From IMG/VR virus record IMGVR_UViG_3300025132_000067, positions 1 through 46,886 of that record: a stretch of 46,886 nt of DNA; one strand, 5' to 3'. Shown in pieces: positions 7,270 to 15,590 of the stretch (positions within the stretch are counted from its first letter, which is position 1; every line of letters starts with the position of its first letter). The stretch comes from a virus. Position numbers and translations under genes: made by a program. The notes under the pieces are model-generated. The model was not told where the DNA came from and searched no databases. It saw only the letters and a list, made by a program, of their open reading frames with translations.

Positions 7270-8044
7270 TTATTAAAATTTCTTTTTCGTTTTCAATATC
7301 TTCTATATCTTTTATCATAAAATTAAGATATGGTTGAGGATTATCAAGGTTAAAAGATTTATATTTTTCTTTTTTTACATTATATACTCCGTACCCATGG
7401 TTTTTAATACTTTCTCCAAAATTTTGAATTATGGTAGACCCCACCATGTAAGCTTTTTTATTACCTGGTATTTTAAATTGTTGTCTTTTATGTATGTCAC
7501 CCGCAAAAACCACATCACAACCTTCAAACCTATCCACACTATAACCATCATCAAAAATAAAACCGAAGTCATTAGATGAACCTTCTATCGGTCCGTGGAA
7601 TAGGCCTATCTTGTATTTGTCTGTACTTTCAGGTATGTTGGGTCTGGTGTTATGTTCTCTTAATGAGTAAACACACCATAAAATATTTTCATCTTCATAA
7701 CACCCCTTATCTTTATAATAGATTATATTATCATTATTTAAACTATCTATAATAGGTGATAAAGCATCTACCCTATCCATATTATTTTCTAAAAAATCAT
7801 GATTACCAATTAAATAAACACATTTACAAATTTTTGCGGTTTCTGTCATAACCCATGACATAAGATTTATTAATTCAGGTGTCATTTGATTTTTAGAATG
7901 TACGAAATCACCAGTAAAAACTATTCTGTCTGGTTTTTCTGCTTTCCAAAGTTTAAATGCTTGTTCTAATACTTTTTTATCCCTTTTGTGTTGCTTATAC
8001 AATTTTAAGTGTAAGTCTGAGTAGTGTATTATCTTATTTATCAT
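7262..8044 (-). CDS. 47: gp47-like recombination nuclease subunit (SbcD/Mre11 metallophosphoesterase)
   Basis: The 260-residue protein has all the calcineurin-like phosphoesterase motifs in order: SDLHL (D10, H12), TGDFVH (D46), IGNHDF (N81, H82, D83), FHGP (H150) and AGDIHKRQ (D183, H185). With gp46 it forms an exonuclease complex that resects double-strand ends. It is shorter than T4 gp47 (339 residues) and lacks an obvious long C-terminal capping domain. Its start overlaps the end of the ParB-like membrane protein gene by 11 bases, so they are co-translated. The partner gp46 gene is displaced by the coiled-coil, membrane, M23 and glycosyltransferase genes. Confidence 0.95.
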   Translation of the reverse strand: MINKIIHYSDLHLKLYKQHKRDKKVLEQAFKLWKAEKPDRIVFTGDFVHSKNQMTPELINLMSWVMTETAKICKCVYLIGNHDFLENNMDRVDALSPIIDSLNNDNIIYYKDKGCYEDENILWCVYSLREHNTRPNIPESTDKYKIGLFHGPIEGSSNDFGFIFDDGYSVDRFEGCDVVFAGDIHKRQQFKIPGNKKAYMVGSTIIQNFGESIKNHGYGVYNVKKEKYKSFNLDNPQPYLNFMIKDIEDIENEKEILING

Positions 8045-8948
8045 TCTTTTTTATTAGTTTTATTAAATCTTCTAATGTAAAAGTACTAGGAGTTTTATTT
8101 AAGTTTAATTTATCGATTAATACACCTGTTATACTAGTAATAACTAAAGTTATACCCGTCATTACAAAAAATTCTAACCAATAATTAGAAAATATGTGAT
8201 ATATAAAAAATAACAATATAATACTACTAATTACATAACCTAAATTATAATATATGGTCATTATAAACTCATAAAGTTTAGGTGTTTTATTGTATATAAA
8301 ACCTAAACCTTTAAGGGGGTGGACATCTGTCAAATAAAATTTACTATCGTTTTTATCTTTTATGAAAGCTAATGTTAAGTAAATTAAAAAAGATGTTAAT
8401 AAAATGGACCCTAGTAAGTAGATGATAAAAAATATAAGAGCTGGAAAATACATAAGTGGTAAGTTTAAAAATCTATTTTTAAATTCTGGTCTGGGTGTGT
8501 TGTATGTTCTTCTTACTTTTATTACGTGTTCACCACCATATAAATCTTGTAGCACCTTTAATCTATGATTTCCATTTACAATTAACCACTTTCTATTATC
8601 GCTATCTTTTGTTTCACGTACTAATATATAACCGTATTTTTCTGGTTGGTATCCGTTTTTTTCTATACTGTTTTTTAGTTTTTCCCACGGGTATATTCCC
8701 CCACCAGGTAAAAAGAATAAAAATTTTGCTGTTTTTATTCTACCCCACAAAGATGTATCTTGACTCCATTCTTTTTTTTCTTTTTCAGTGTCTTCTACAG
8801 AGTTTTTACCAACAGCGACTACATGATTTTCATATCTCCCTGCTTGGATTAGGTCTTTTATTTTTACTTCTATAATATCTTGAGGTGTTGGTTCGTTACC
8901 CCAATTACCCGTCTTGATTTTTATTTTTGGGTTTTTTGTTAATTTCAT
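8034..8948 (-). CDS. ParB-like domain fused to a membrane-spanning C-terminal half
   Basis: The first 150 residues of this 304-residue protein look like a ParB/sulfiredoxin-type domain: EVKIKDLIQAGRY near 27-39, then WEKLKNSIEKNGYQ (88-101) and WLIVNGNHRLKVLQDLYGG (121-139). The NGNHR motif is the usual nucleotide-binding signature of this fold. From residue 160 the protein is strongly hydrophobic, with likely membrane segments at about 164-196 (one long or two short), 229-253 and 258-278, and a short charged helical tail. It overlaps the preceding nuclease gene by 4 bases (ATGA). The function is unknown. It could tether a nucleotide-dependent or DNA-related activity to the membrane. Confidence 0.75.
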   Translation of the reverse strand: MKLTKNPKIKIKTGNWGNEPTPQDIIEVKIKDLIQAGRYENHVVAVGKNSVEDTEKEKKEWSQDTSLWGRIKTAKFLFFLPGGGIYPWEKLKNSIEKNGYQPEKYGYILVRETKDSDNRKWLIVNGNHRLKVLQDLYGGEHVIKVRRTYNTPRPEFKNRFLNLPLMYFPALIFFIIYLLGSILLTSFLIYLTLAFIKDKNDSKFYLTDVHPLKGLGFIYNKTPKLYEFIMTIYYNLGYVISSIILLFFIYHIFSNYWLEFFVMTGITLVITSITGVLIDKLNLNKTPSTFTLEDLIKLIKKNDK

Positions 8949-9712
8949 TTTTTCATTATGTTTAATATTTCATCTCTAAAATCATAACACTTCATAATTT
9001 TATAGGTTTCGTTATTTTCGTTAAACCACACTATGTAGCTGTCCCCCAATTCTAATTCTGTGTTTCTTTCTACTATTAATTTGTAAAAAGATAATTGTAG
9101 TGAATAGGTATTAAGTTCACACACATCTAAATGTGATAGAGGTTCTTTAAACTGTTGCCATTTATTTTCTTTTTTTATAGCTTTGTTAGTTTTCCAATCC
9201 CATATTTCTAATTTTTTAGATTTTTCATTGTAGAACAATTGGTCAATCATTCCTGTTACACCCCATTCTTTATCCCCCACAACAACTTCTGCTCTTACAG
9301 GTATAAGTTTACCAAATGATTTATCATAAAACTCAGTAAACATTTTTTTTAATTTATCTACAGCTTCTTTACATTCTAACATATTTTCTACACCACCTAA
9401 AGCTTCAGTAATTCTATGTTCAGGAAATGGAAATAATTTATTAGTTAAGAAATTTTCAGCGTACTCATGAAAAGCAGAACCTTTTTCACATGAAAAATCT
9501 GCCTTATATTTCCACTCTTTTAAAATCTCTTCCTTGGTGATTCCTCTTTCATCAGCTTTTTTTTGTGACCAATAATCCTTATCGAATGGATGTTTGTATT
9601 TACCGATTATTGAAGTGACTGATTTAGTTCTTATTCCATCTAAATAATAGATGTGTTCCTTATCATGAAACTTTATATTATTAAATTTAGCTAATTCTCT
9701 AGTAATCTTCAT
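8945..9712 (-). CDS. PD-(D/E)XK nuclease (Cas4/RecB-like)
   Basis: The 255-residue protein has the core of the PD-(D/E)XK superfamily: KGSAFHEYAE with H82, GMIDQLF with D157, EIWDWKT with D172 and K174, and a QLSFY motif (Q206, Y210) as in RecB-type nucleases. There is no four-cysteine iron-sulfur cluster, so it is not a canonical Cas4. The likely activity is a DNA exonuclease or recombination nuclease. It lies one base after the primase stop and overlaps the ParB-like gene, placing it in a replication and recombination operon. The exact substrate cannot be read from sequence. Confidence 0.9.
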   Translation of the reverse strand: MKITRELAKFNNIKFHDKEHIYYLDGIRTKSVTSIIGKYKHPFDKDYWSQKKADERGITKEEILKEWKYKADFSCEKGSAFHEYAENFLTNKLFPFPEHRITEALGGVENMLECKEAVDKLKKMFTEFYDKSFGKLIPVRAEVVVGDKEWGVTGMIDQLFYNEKSKKLEIWDWKTNKAIKKENKWQQFKEPLSHLDVCELNTYSLQLSFYKLIVERNTELELGDSYIVWFNENNETYKIMKCYDFRDEILNIMKK

Positions 9713-9713
9713 T

Positions 9714-10628
9714 TTATAGTAATGTTATTTCTTCTAACCCCTTTATACCACCTAATTCACCAACATCTTTATCTTTTGGTAGTTTTAAGAGTTTTATTCT
9801 TCCGTTTAACCTACCACCTTCAAGTTTTCTATATAATTTTTTAGCGTCTTCCCACGCATCCCCATCTAAACATATAATTATATTCTTTTTAGAATTATCA
9901 TACAATTTCCCCCATAATTTATCACTCACACTCTTACCTAAAAGAGGGATAGAATTATCTATAAAAAACATATCAAAAACACCTTCTACCAAATATATAT
10001 CTTTTTCCCAATTTATTAAATGTTCATTAAATATTATTTTATCTTTTTCTGCTTCAGGATTTTTGTATTTATTTTTATGTCCAACATAAGACCTGGAAAC
10101 AAAGTAATTAATTTCATTATTTTCATCAAATGAGGGAACTATAATTCTACCTCTATATTTCCCTTCTGTAGTATATCCTAAACAATAGTGGTTGATTAAC
10201 TTGTCAGTTATATTTCTTTTTCTGAGATAATTATACGCTTCTTTATATGGTATTGTAAGTTTGTTCGCTTTACTAAAAGATATATATTCTTTAGGTAATT
10301 TTACGTCATCGTACTTTTTTTCTACTTTTTTAATAAAGTCTCCACCTATAAGTCTCCAAGTGCTTTTATTACTTTTACTACCCCACTTTAAAAATAGTTT
10401 GTTTAAAGAACCGTGGGTACCATAAGTTTCAGAACAAGCCCAACATTTATAGACTCCTTGGTAGTAGTTTACTTCAAAGTTCCCTTTACCGTCACCTTTA
10501 TCTAAACCTTTAATGTCATAAGAACATACAGGACAATCAAAAGATATTTGTCCTTTATTCGGATAGTGAGAATTTATTTCCCCTAAAACATCCTGTAATA
10601 ATTCTAATAGTAGTGGTGAATCTTCCAT
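9714..10628 (-). CDS. DNA primase, CHC2-type zinc finger plus TOPRIM (gp61-like)
   Basis: The 304-residue enzyme synthesises RNA primers for lagging-strand replication. An N-terminal zinc-binding domain is formed by C32, C35, C62 and C65 (DCPVC and KCWAC). The catalytic TOPRIM domain has E215 in YLVEGVFDMFF and the DxD pair D255/D257 in ICLDGDAWED. The length is close to T4 gp61 (342 residues), and no helicase domain is fused. A separate helicase gene must lie outside this window. The start is TTTACCATATGGAA, similar to the start of the neighbouring RuvC-like gene, with no Shine-Dalgarno. Confidence 0.93.
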   Translation of the reverse strand: MEDSPLLLELLQDVLGEINSHYPNKGQISFDCPVCSYDIKGLDKGDGKGNFEVNYYQGVYKCWACSETYGTHGSLNKLFLKWGSKSNKSTWRLIGGDFIKKVEKKYDDVKLPKEYISFSKANKLTIPYKEAYNYLRKRNITDKLINHYCLGYTTEGKYRGRIIVPSFDENNEINYFVSRSYVGHKNKYKNPEAEKDKIIFNEHLINWEKDIYLVEGVFDMFFIDNSIPLLGKSVSDKLWGKLYDNSKKNIIICLDGDAWEDAKKLYRKLEGGRLNGRIKLLKLPKDKDVGELGGIKGLEEITLL

Positions 10629-10663
10629 ATGGTAAATGTATGGAATTTTTTATAGGTAATCAA

Positions 10664-11260
10664 TTACCAAATGTTATTTTGTTTCATATAACCTAAAACA
10701 CAAGTGTAAGCGTCACACATATCAAAGTTTTCCTTCTTAAGTGTATTATTTCTCGTATAAGACCATGCTAATTCTGGTAATATATTAGATACTTGTTGCC
10801 ATATAATTTGTTTTTTATCACAACCAATTTCATACCCGCCAAATAACACTTTTCTTCCTTTACTATTTTCTTGTACTAGGTTTGGGAAGGCAAATTTTCT
10901 AGAGTTATATGTAGATATGAAGTTAGGTACGATTCCTAAAATATCATAAATGCATCTAGTAATAAAAGAATTATACCTCATAAGAGTTGCTACCGTACGA
11001 ATATTATTGGAGTTGATTAGAGGTTCTTCAATTATAACTTTAGTAATTCCTATGTTTTTATAGTCTACCAATTTATTTTTAAAGTGGTCAGCTTTTACTA
11101 ACATTTCTTCAATTTTATCCTCTTTTTTTGGTTTTACTTTAGGGGAGAAATGTGTTAACTCTAATAGTTCTTCACTTTGAATGTCAAAAAGTGCCCAACC
11201 TATTGTTTTTGTAGATATATCTAACCCTAATACTTTAGGGGTTTTTCCTATTTTTTCCAT
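10664..11260 (-). CDS. RuvC-like Holliday junction resolvase (RNase H fold)
   Basis: The 198-residue protein begins with VLGLDISTKTIGWALFD, in which D14 is the first catalytic acid of RuvC-type nucleases. The second is in VIIEEPL (E78 or E79), and the last are in NFDMCDAY (D180 and D183). RuvC-family enzymes cut four-way DNA junctions formed during recombination and replication. T4 instead uses endonuclease VII (gp49), which has an unrelated fold, so this gene may be the functional replacement. It follows the last tail-fibre-like gene by 9 bases and starts the run of DNA enzymes. Confidence 0.88.
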   Translation of the reverse strand: MEKIGKTPKVLGLDISTKTIGWALFDIQSEELLELTHFSPKVKPKKEDKIEEMLVKADHFKNKLVDYKNIGITKVIIEEPLINSNNIRTVATLMRYNSFITRCIYDILGIVPNFISTYNSRKFAFPNLVQENSKGRKVLFGGYEIGCDKKQIIWQQVSNILPELAWSYTRNNTLKKENFDMCDAYTCVLGYMKQNNIW

Positions 11261-11269
11261 ATAGTAAAT

Positions 11270-12436
11270 TTAGAAAGTAAGAATCAATTGTAAAGTGGTT
11301 GGGGTGTTCTTCTTTTTTTCTATTGGTCTATCTGGTTTGGCGATGGCTAATAGTTTGTTTTGTGCATCATACAAACCTATTTCTGTTATATAGGTAGAAC
11401 TTACATCAGAAAGATTCCAAACACTTTGTATATCACCAAAAGGTGTTTTAAATTGTATTCCAGTGTCTTTTCCACCAGCACCATAATAAGGTGCATCTGC
11501 ACTTGCCGCTGTTTGATTTTCAGTAATATAGAATTCATCCGAACCAGCCACTAAATCTAATTGTATTTGAATTTCTTTTTCAAAAGAATAGTAACTACAA
11601 AATGCGGATGTTCCGGCTGTATAAAATATTTGTGTAAATGCAGATGATGGTCCGTCGTATAATTCGGTAGATGCTGAAGATGCTCCAGAAAAATCAAAGT
11701 GTTGTCTTAGTGTCGGGTCAGTAATTACTGCAAACCCTTTATCTAAATAAACTAAACCAACTGGTAAATCTTGAGATTGAGCATAAGCTTTAGGTGTGTT
11801 AGAACTTGATACCACATCTGTAAATCTAAAATTATCAGTACCACCATTTGGGTAACCGTTAGGTATTACATTTATCTGCCATCCATCTGCCCAACTATTT
11901 AATGCTGTTACGGAACTAGCTAATGTGGGTTTTCTAATATCATCACAAAATAAGAAAGCTACGTTAGATGATGCCATACCAGGACTTCCTTGTATGTTAC
12001 CTGGAACAGTTGGATTTCCGAAATATTCTGCCGCGTCTGAATTGTCCGATGAAGTAGGTAGTGGGTCATAATAAGAACTATATAACGTATAGGTACCACC
12101 AGTATCGTTGTGGAACATTAACTTTACAGTTCTACCATCTATTAAGGTACCATATTCAGTACTAGGTATATCTACCACAATAATATCATCTTGACTTAGA
12201 GCACTTACCCCATTTCTTGCCCATGTTGATTCGAAAGCTGTTACATCACCAGAAATTGCTGGTAAAGAAAATGATGAATATAAATTGGAAAAAGCTCTTC
12301 CGTTATTTGGGTCTCTTTGTGCAGCGGTAAATTTTAAAGTACTACCACTTATTGTATTCCACCCGTTTCCACTAAAAGGAACTACTAGTGTTTTTATACT
12401 TTTTTGATTATTTTGTATTTTTTTAAGTTTTCCCAT
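11270..12436 (-). CDS. Tail fibre-like structural protein with a C-terminal ITEIGLYD module
   Basis: The 388-residue protein is rich in Ser, Thr, Asn and aromatic residues, as expected of a beta-structured virion protein. Its last 45 residues contain YITEIGLYDAQNKLLAIAKP, which is also found at the end of the 808-residue protein at 15590-18016. It resembles the IGLYD-x-LLAIA motif of tail-collar/fibre proteins. A motif AGSDEFYITEN near residue 297 resembles AGSDKFSIRDN in the 1167-residue protein. It is the last gene of the tail block, two bases after the 143-residue gene. Attachment or receptor contact is inferred from location and composition. Confidence 0.75.
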   Translation of the reverse strand: MGKLKKIQNNQKSIKTLVVPFSGNGWNTISGSTLKFTAAQRDPNNGRAFSNLYSSFSLPAISGDVTAFESTWARNGVSALSQDDIIVVDIPSTEYGTLIDGRTVKLMFHNDTGGTYTLYSSYYDPLPTSSDNSDAAEYFGNPTVPGNIQGSPGMASSNVAFLFCDDIRKPTLASSVTALNSWADGWQINVIPNGYPNGGTDNFRFTDVVSSSNTPKAYAQSQDLPVGLVYLDKGFAVITDPTLRQHFDFSGASSASTELYDGPSSAFTQIFYTAGTSAFCSYYSFEKEIQIQLDLVAGSDEFYITENQTAASADAPYYGAGGKDTGIQFKTPFGDIQSVWNLSDVSSTYITEIGLYDAQNKLLAIAKPDRPIEKKKNTPTTLQLILTF

Positions 12437-12438
12437 TT

Positions 12439-12870
12439 TTAAATCCAGTTTTTATAATTAGTCGAGTTAGGGTTTGTATCCAAAGTTAATGAACTCTTAC
12501 CAGCAAAGTAAAGCATTACCATATGAAAAGGACTTCCATCTGAACGTCCGTTATCATTTTCTTGTATACCCGGAAAAGGGTCTTTTTTAGATATTGTATT
12601 ACTGTTAGGATAATTAACAAACATAACCTTACCTTTATTAGGTGGTGTTAAAGCTGTGATATATTTTGAGGCTTTAAAATTAGCACTATATTCACCTGGA
12701 GTACCATAAAATTTTAATCCATTGTTAGACCTAACAGAATCCACAAATCTACTACCACCACCAGGGATAGATTGAGTATCGAAGTACATTAATTGTTGAG
12801 TACCTGCTTTGATACTATTTTCTGTGTAATTACTATTTTTTCTATAAAATTCTAATGCTCTCGTATTCAT
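12439..12870 (-). CDS. Probable small virion protein, unknown
   Basis: The 143-residue protein has no motif I recognise. It is rich in Asn, Ser, Gly and Tyr, like its neighbours, and has no signal peptide or membrane segment. A Gly-rich turn (SIPGGGSR) and a Pro/Lys patch (ALTPPNKGKVMFVNYP) are visible. It is packed with 2-base gaps between two larger fibre-like genes, so it is most likely a tail or fibre accessory protein made from the same transcript. Confidence 0.65.
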   Translation of the reverse strand: MNTRALEFYRKNSNYTENSIKAGTQQLMYFDTQSIPGGGSRFVDSVRSNNGLKFYGTPGEYSANFKASKYITALTPPNKGKVMFVNYPNSNTISKKDPFPGIQENDNGRSDGSPFHMVMLYFAGKSSLTLDTNPNSTNYKNWI

Positions 12871-12872
12871 AA

Positions 12873-14759
12873 TTATATTTGTATTTTTTGTCCACTTATT
12901 AATTTTCTATAAAGTGATTTACCACCTTCTGTTTGCCAAGCATAAGTACTACCTGTTGTGTAACCATGACCTCTTGGGTCATCTGAGAAAGAAGATTGGT
13001 CCGCACCTGCTTCTCCATACCATTTAAGTGTGGCGTTATCATATATCCTATAATAATTTTGTGAATCAACATTATTGTAAGAAATTGAGTTTGTCACAGC
13101 TTTTTTATTAAATTTAAATCTAACGGTGACTGTACAAGGTGCCGCACTTGGGTCAGCTACAGAAAATATCTGCCATCTTATAGGAATTGATATGTTGTAG
13201 TCTGTAACACTATTCCCACTAACCCCACTTTTAAATCCACCAGAATATGTGTCTGTTTGCCAAAAATTATTATTTTGACCCCCTACATTGACAAAGATAT
13301 CATCCGCCATTTTCATCATTCTAGTAGCTAAGGTATAATAAGGTTGTTGTTGTGAAGATACTCTTGCTGCGACAGCTACTCCTGCATTATCCTTTGAAGG
13401 GTATAGATTAAAGTATGGGGAAGAACTTAGTAGTCCTTGTTGAGACCTATTCCAACTAGAACTGTATTCTAAAGAACCTAACATTAAACCAAATGTGTCT
13501 ACAGGGTTAGTTGTTTCAGTAATTTGTATACCCTTATTTTCTCTACCGTTAATATCTATATAACCACCTACTTGTGTTGTTAATCTTTCTATTTTAATTG
13601 GGTAGTATGTTGGGCTTAAATCACTCGTTGCTACATTAAGTACTAGTCTTGCACTTGGTATAGTTGTTGTTATGTTATCATATCCTTTTTCACCAAACCC
13701 TCCTGTACTTGAAGCTACCACACTTTCCATATCTATACTAGTCACAAACCCAACAAAAACCGATTTAATATCGTACTCGTCACTAGACCACCCGTTTAAT
13801 TTGTTATTCATATTAAACATAGGATAAGCGTTAGTGTTACTATCCCAAGCACTTAGACCACCAACATTTATATAACCAGTGTCATAAGCTGCAAAACCTA
13901 TACCTGCACTACCCGTTCCTCTCACATAACGTGAAGAAGATTCATTTAATCCCGGTGTAAATACCATAGAAAATGGTGATGCCATTTTCGTACCTTTAAT
14001 GTTGGTTCCAGCATACTCAATCCCAGTATGTTCACCTCTATTCATAAATGCACCACCTGCTAATGCTAATGCATTATAGTAAGAATAATCTTTGTCTGCT
14101 ACTAATTTTATTGTGCCCGCCTGTAATGAAGTTCCATCATAAAGTTTAATAGAATCCCAAAAATTTAAATATTGTGTAACACCATATTCCGACAAAGTAT
14201 TAAGTAATTGGTCGTAATCAGTGGTGTTTTTTACATCTAAAGTGTCACTAAAATAAGTATTAAAAGAATTTGTGATGGTAGTTGGGTTACTTGATAGCAC
14301 TTGTTTGTGGTCACTTACATATCTAGATGTTAATAATTTACATAGAACGAAATAATCGTGTAAGTAAACATCTATTTCTACGTTATCTCTATAGTACTCT
14401 ACTTTATTATCTTTATTTAAAAATCCTAGTGCGACATATTTTTTAGGGCTAGTTAAAACATTACTACTAGCTGGAGTTACATGAACCAAATCCTTTTGTT
14501 TGTATCCACTACTCACCGCATTTCTAAAAGTACTATCATTACCTGTCACATCTGGTAAGAAACCTAATTGTGCAGAGTCATTACTAGTTGTTGTAGTATC
14601 CGCGTGTTTTTGTGTATTTCTATAGTCAATATCACTATCAGAAATACCAAACTTATCGAATAACCCCATAAAGTTAGAAGAGGTTAACATCCTTTCTCTA
14701 GCATCTTCTGTTAACTGTATTCGTATTGTTGTCGTTGTTGCACTATTAATATATCCCAT
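12873..14759 (-). CDS. Tail fibre-like structural protein with shared N-terminal anchor
   Basis: The 628-residue protein opens with IRIQLTEDARERMLTSSN and then FGISDSDIDYR at about 38-48. This module recurs at the start of the 259- and 808-residue proteins and probably anchors these fibres to a common baseplate part. The remainder is Ser/Thr/Asn/Tyr-rich beta-type sequence, with Gly-rich loops in the C-terminal half and no catalytic motif. Membrane and signal sequences are absent. The gene starts 51 bases after the stop of the 259-residue gene. Receptor binding is inferred from composition and location only. Confidence 0.75.
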   Translation of the reverse strand: MGYINSATTTTIRIQLTEDARERMLTSSNFMGLFDKFGISDSDIDYRNTQKHADTTTTSNDSAQLGFLPDVTGNDSTFRNAVSSGYKQKDLVHVTPASSNVLTSPKKYVALGFLNKDNKVEYYRDNVEIDVYLHDYFVLCKLLTSRYVSDHKQVLSSNPTTITNSFNTYFSDTLDVKNTTDYDQLLNTLSEYGVTQYLNFWDSIKLYDGTSLQAGTIKLVADKDYSYYNALALAGGAFMNRGEHTGIEYAGTNIKGTKMASPFSMVFTPGLNESSSRYVRGTGSAGIGFAAYDTGYINVGGLSAWDSNTNAYPMFNMNNKLNGWSSDEYDIKSVFVGFVTSIDMESVVASSTGGFGEKGYDNITTTIPSARLVLNVATSDLSPTYYPIKIERLTTQVGGYIDINGRENKGIQITETTNPVDTFGLMLGSLEYSSSWNRSQQGLLSSSPYFNLYPSKDNAGVAVAARVSSQQQPYYTLATRMMKMADDIFVNVGGQNNNFWQTDTYSGGFKSGVSGNSVTDYNISIPIRWQIFSVADPSAAPCTVTVRFKFNKKAVTNSISYNNVDSQNYYRIYDNATLKWYGEAGADQSSFSDDPRGHGYTTGSTYAWQTEGGKSLYRKLISGQKIQI

Positions 14760-14810
14760 ATTAGTATTCTCTTATTATATAATTATCTAGTTATCCAATT
14801 TATTTTATTA

Positions 14811-15590
14811 TTATATACATCCTATACAATCACCATTACATGGTGAATCTTTACCCAGATGTTCACAAAGTAAACAAAAAACTTCTTTATCAACACAGAA
14901 ATCCATTATATCCTTCCCACTATGTTTCATGCAATTAATAAATGTATTAAAATCTTCCATGTCTACTAAACCATCACCATTAAAATCACCTACTAGTTGT
15001 TGGGTCCCATCTTTTTCATTACCCATTAAATTTAAAAATATTTTTAAGTCGTCTCCGTCTATTTCACCATCATGATTAAAGTCTGCACATGTCCAACAAA
15101 ATGAAGGAAAAAAACTTACCACAGAATGACCTAATTTCCAACACGTATTAAACATACCACTATCTGGTTGTTCTATTTCTGTGGGTCTATTACGAGCATT
15201 ATATTTTAACCATATATTTGAAGGTTGTGGTGCTACGCCTAAACTAGTATTCAGTAGTTTAGATAGTCCGGTTTGTATTTCATATCTTGGCCCTACCATA
15301 ACACTACCGTATGTAACTATACCACCTGACATTGTAGTCAACTCACCCCCTCGAGAATCAGGTAAATCATAAAAACATGAACTACTTAACGCACTTAAAC
15401 CACTCTCACTTTGGCATGTACCTCCAGTAGTAAATCTTCTATAATCAATATCTCTATCACTTAAACCAAATTTTTCAATAGAATGATATAAACTACCTGT
15501 AGAAGCTAAAGTGAATTTACCATAGTCTGAGAGATATAATCTAAATGTATTACCCGATAGTGTATTATTATGTATGTCTAAGTATGCCAT
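14811..15590 (-). CDS. Fibre-anchored protein with a dockerin-like calcium-binding pair
   Basis: The 259-residue protein begins with the shared anchor (LYLSDYGKFTLAS, then FGLSDRDIDYRR at 41-52). Near its C terminus are two EF-hand-type loops, DFNHDGEIDGDD at 170-181 and DFNGDGLVDMED at 202-213, 32 residues apart. Each has D, N, D, G, D and a final D at the calcium-ligand positions, as in type I dockerin repeats. The last 35 residues are Cys-rich (CLLCEHLGKDSPCNGDCIGC). Its start shares one base with the stop of the 808-residue gene (TAATG), which suggests coupled translation. It may bind calcium or dock a partner at the tail. Thrombospondin type 3 repeats are a less likely alternative. Confidence 0.78.
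   Translation of the reverse strand: MAYLDIHNNTLSGNTFRLYLSDYGKFTLASTGSLYHSIEKFGLSDRDIDYRRFTTGGTCQSESGLSALSSSCFYDLPDSRGGELTTMSGGIVTYGSVMVGPRYEIQTGLSKLLNTSLGVAPQPSNIWLKYNARNRPTEIEQPDSGMFNTCWKLGHSVVSFFPSFCWTCADFNHDGEIDGDDLKIFLNLMGNEKDGTQQLVGDFNGDGLVDMEDFNTFINCMKHSGKDIMDFCVDKEVFCLLCEHLGKDSPCNGDCIGCI
14949..15083 (-). other. Dockerin-like EF-hand pair (protein segment)
   Basis: This segment encodes the two calcium-binding loops of the 259-residue protein, residues 170-214. The ligand pattern D-x-N-x-D-G-x-[IV]-D-x-x-D is complete in both loops, with about 20 residues between them, as in dockerin domains. Confidence 0.7.
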
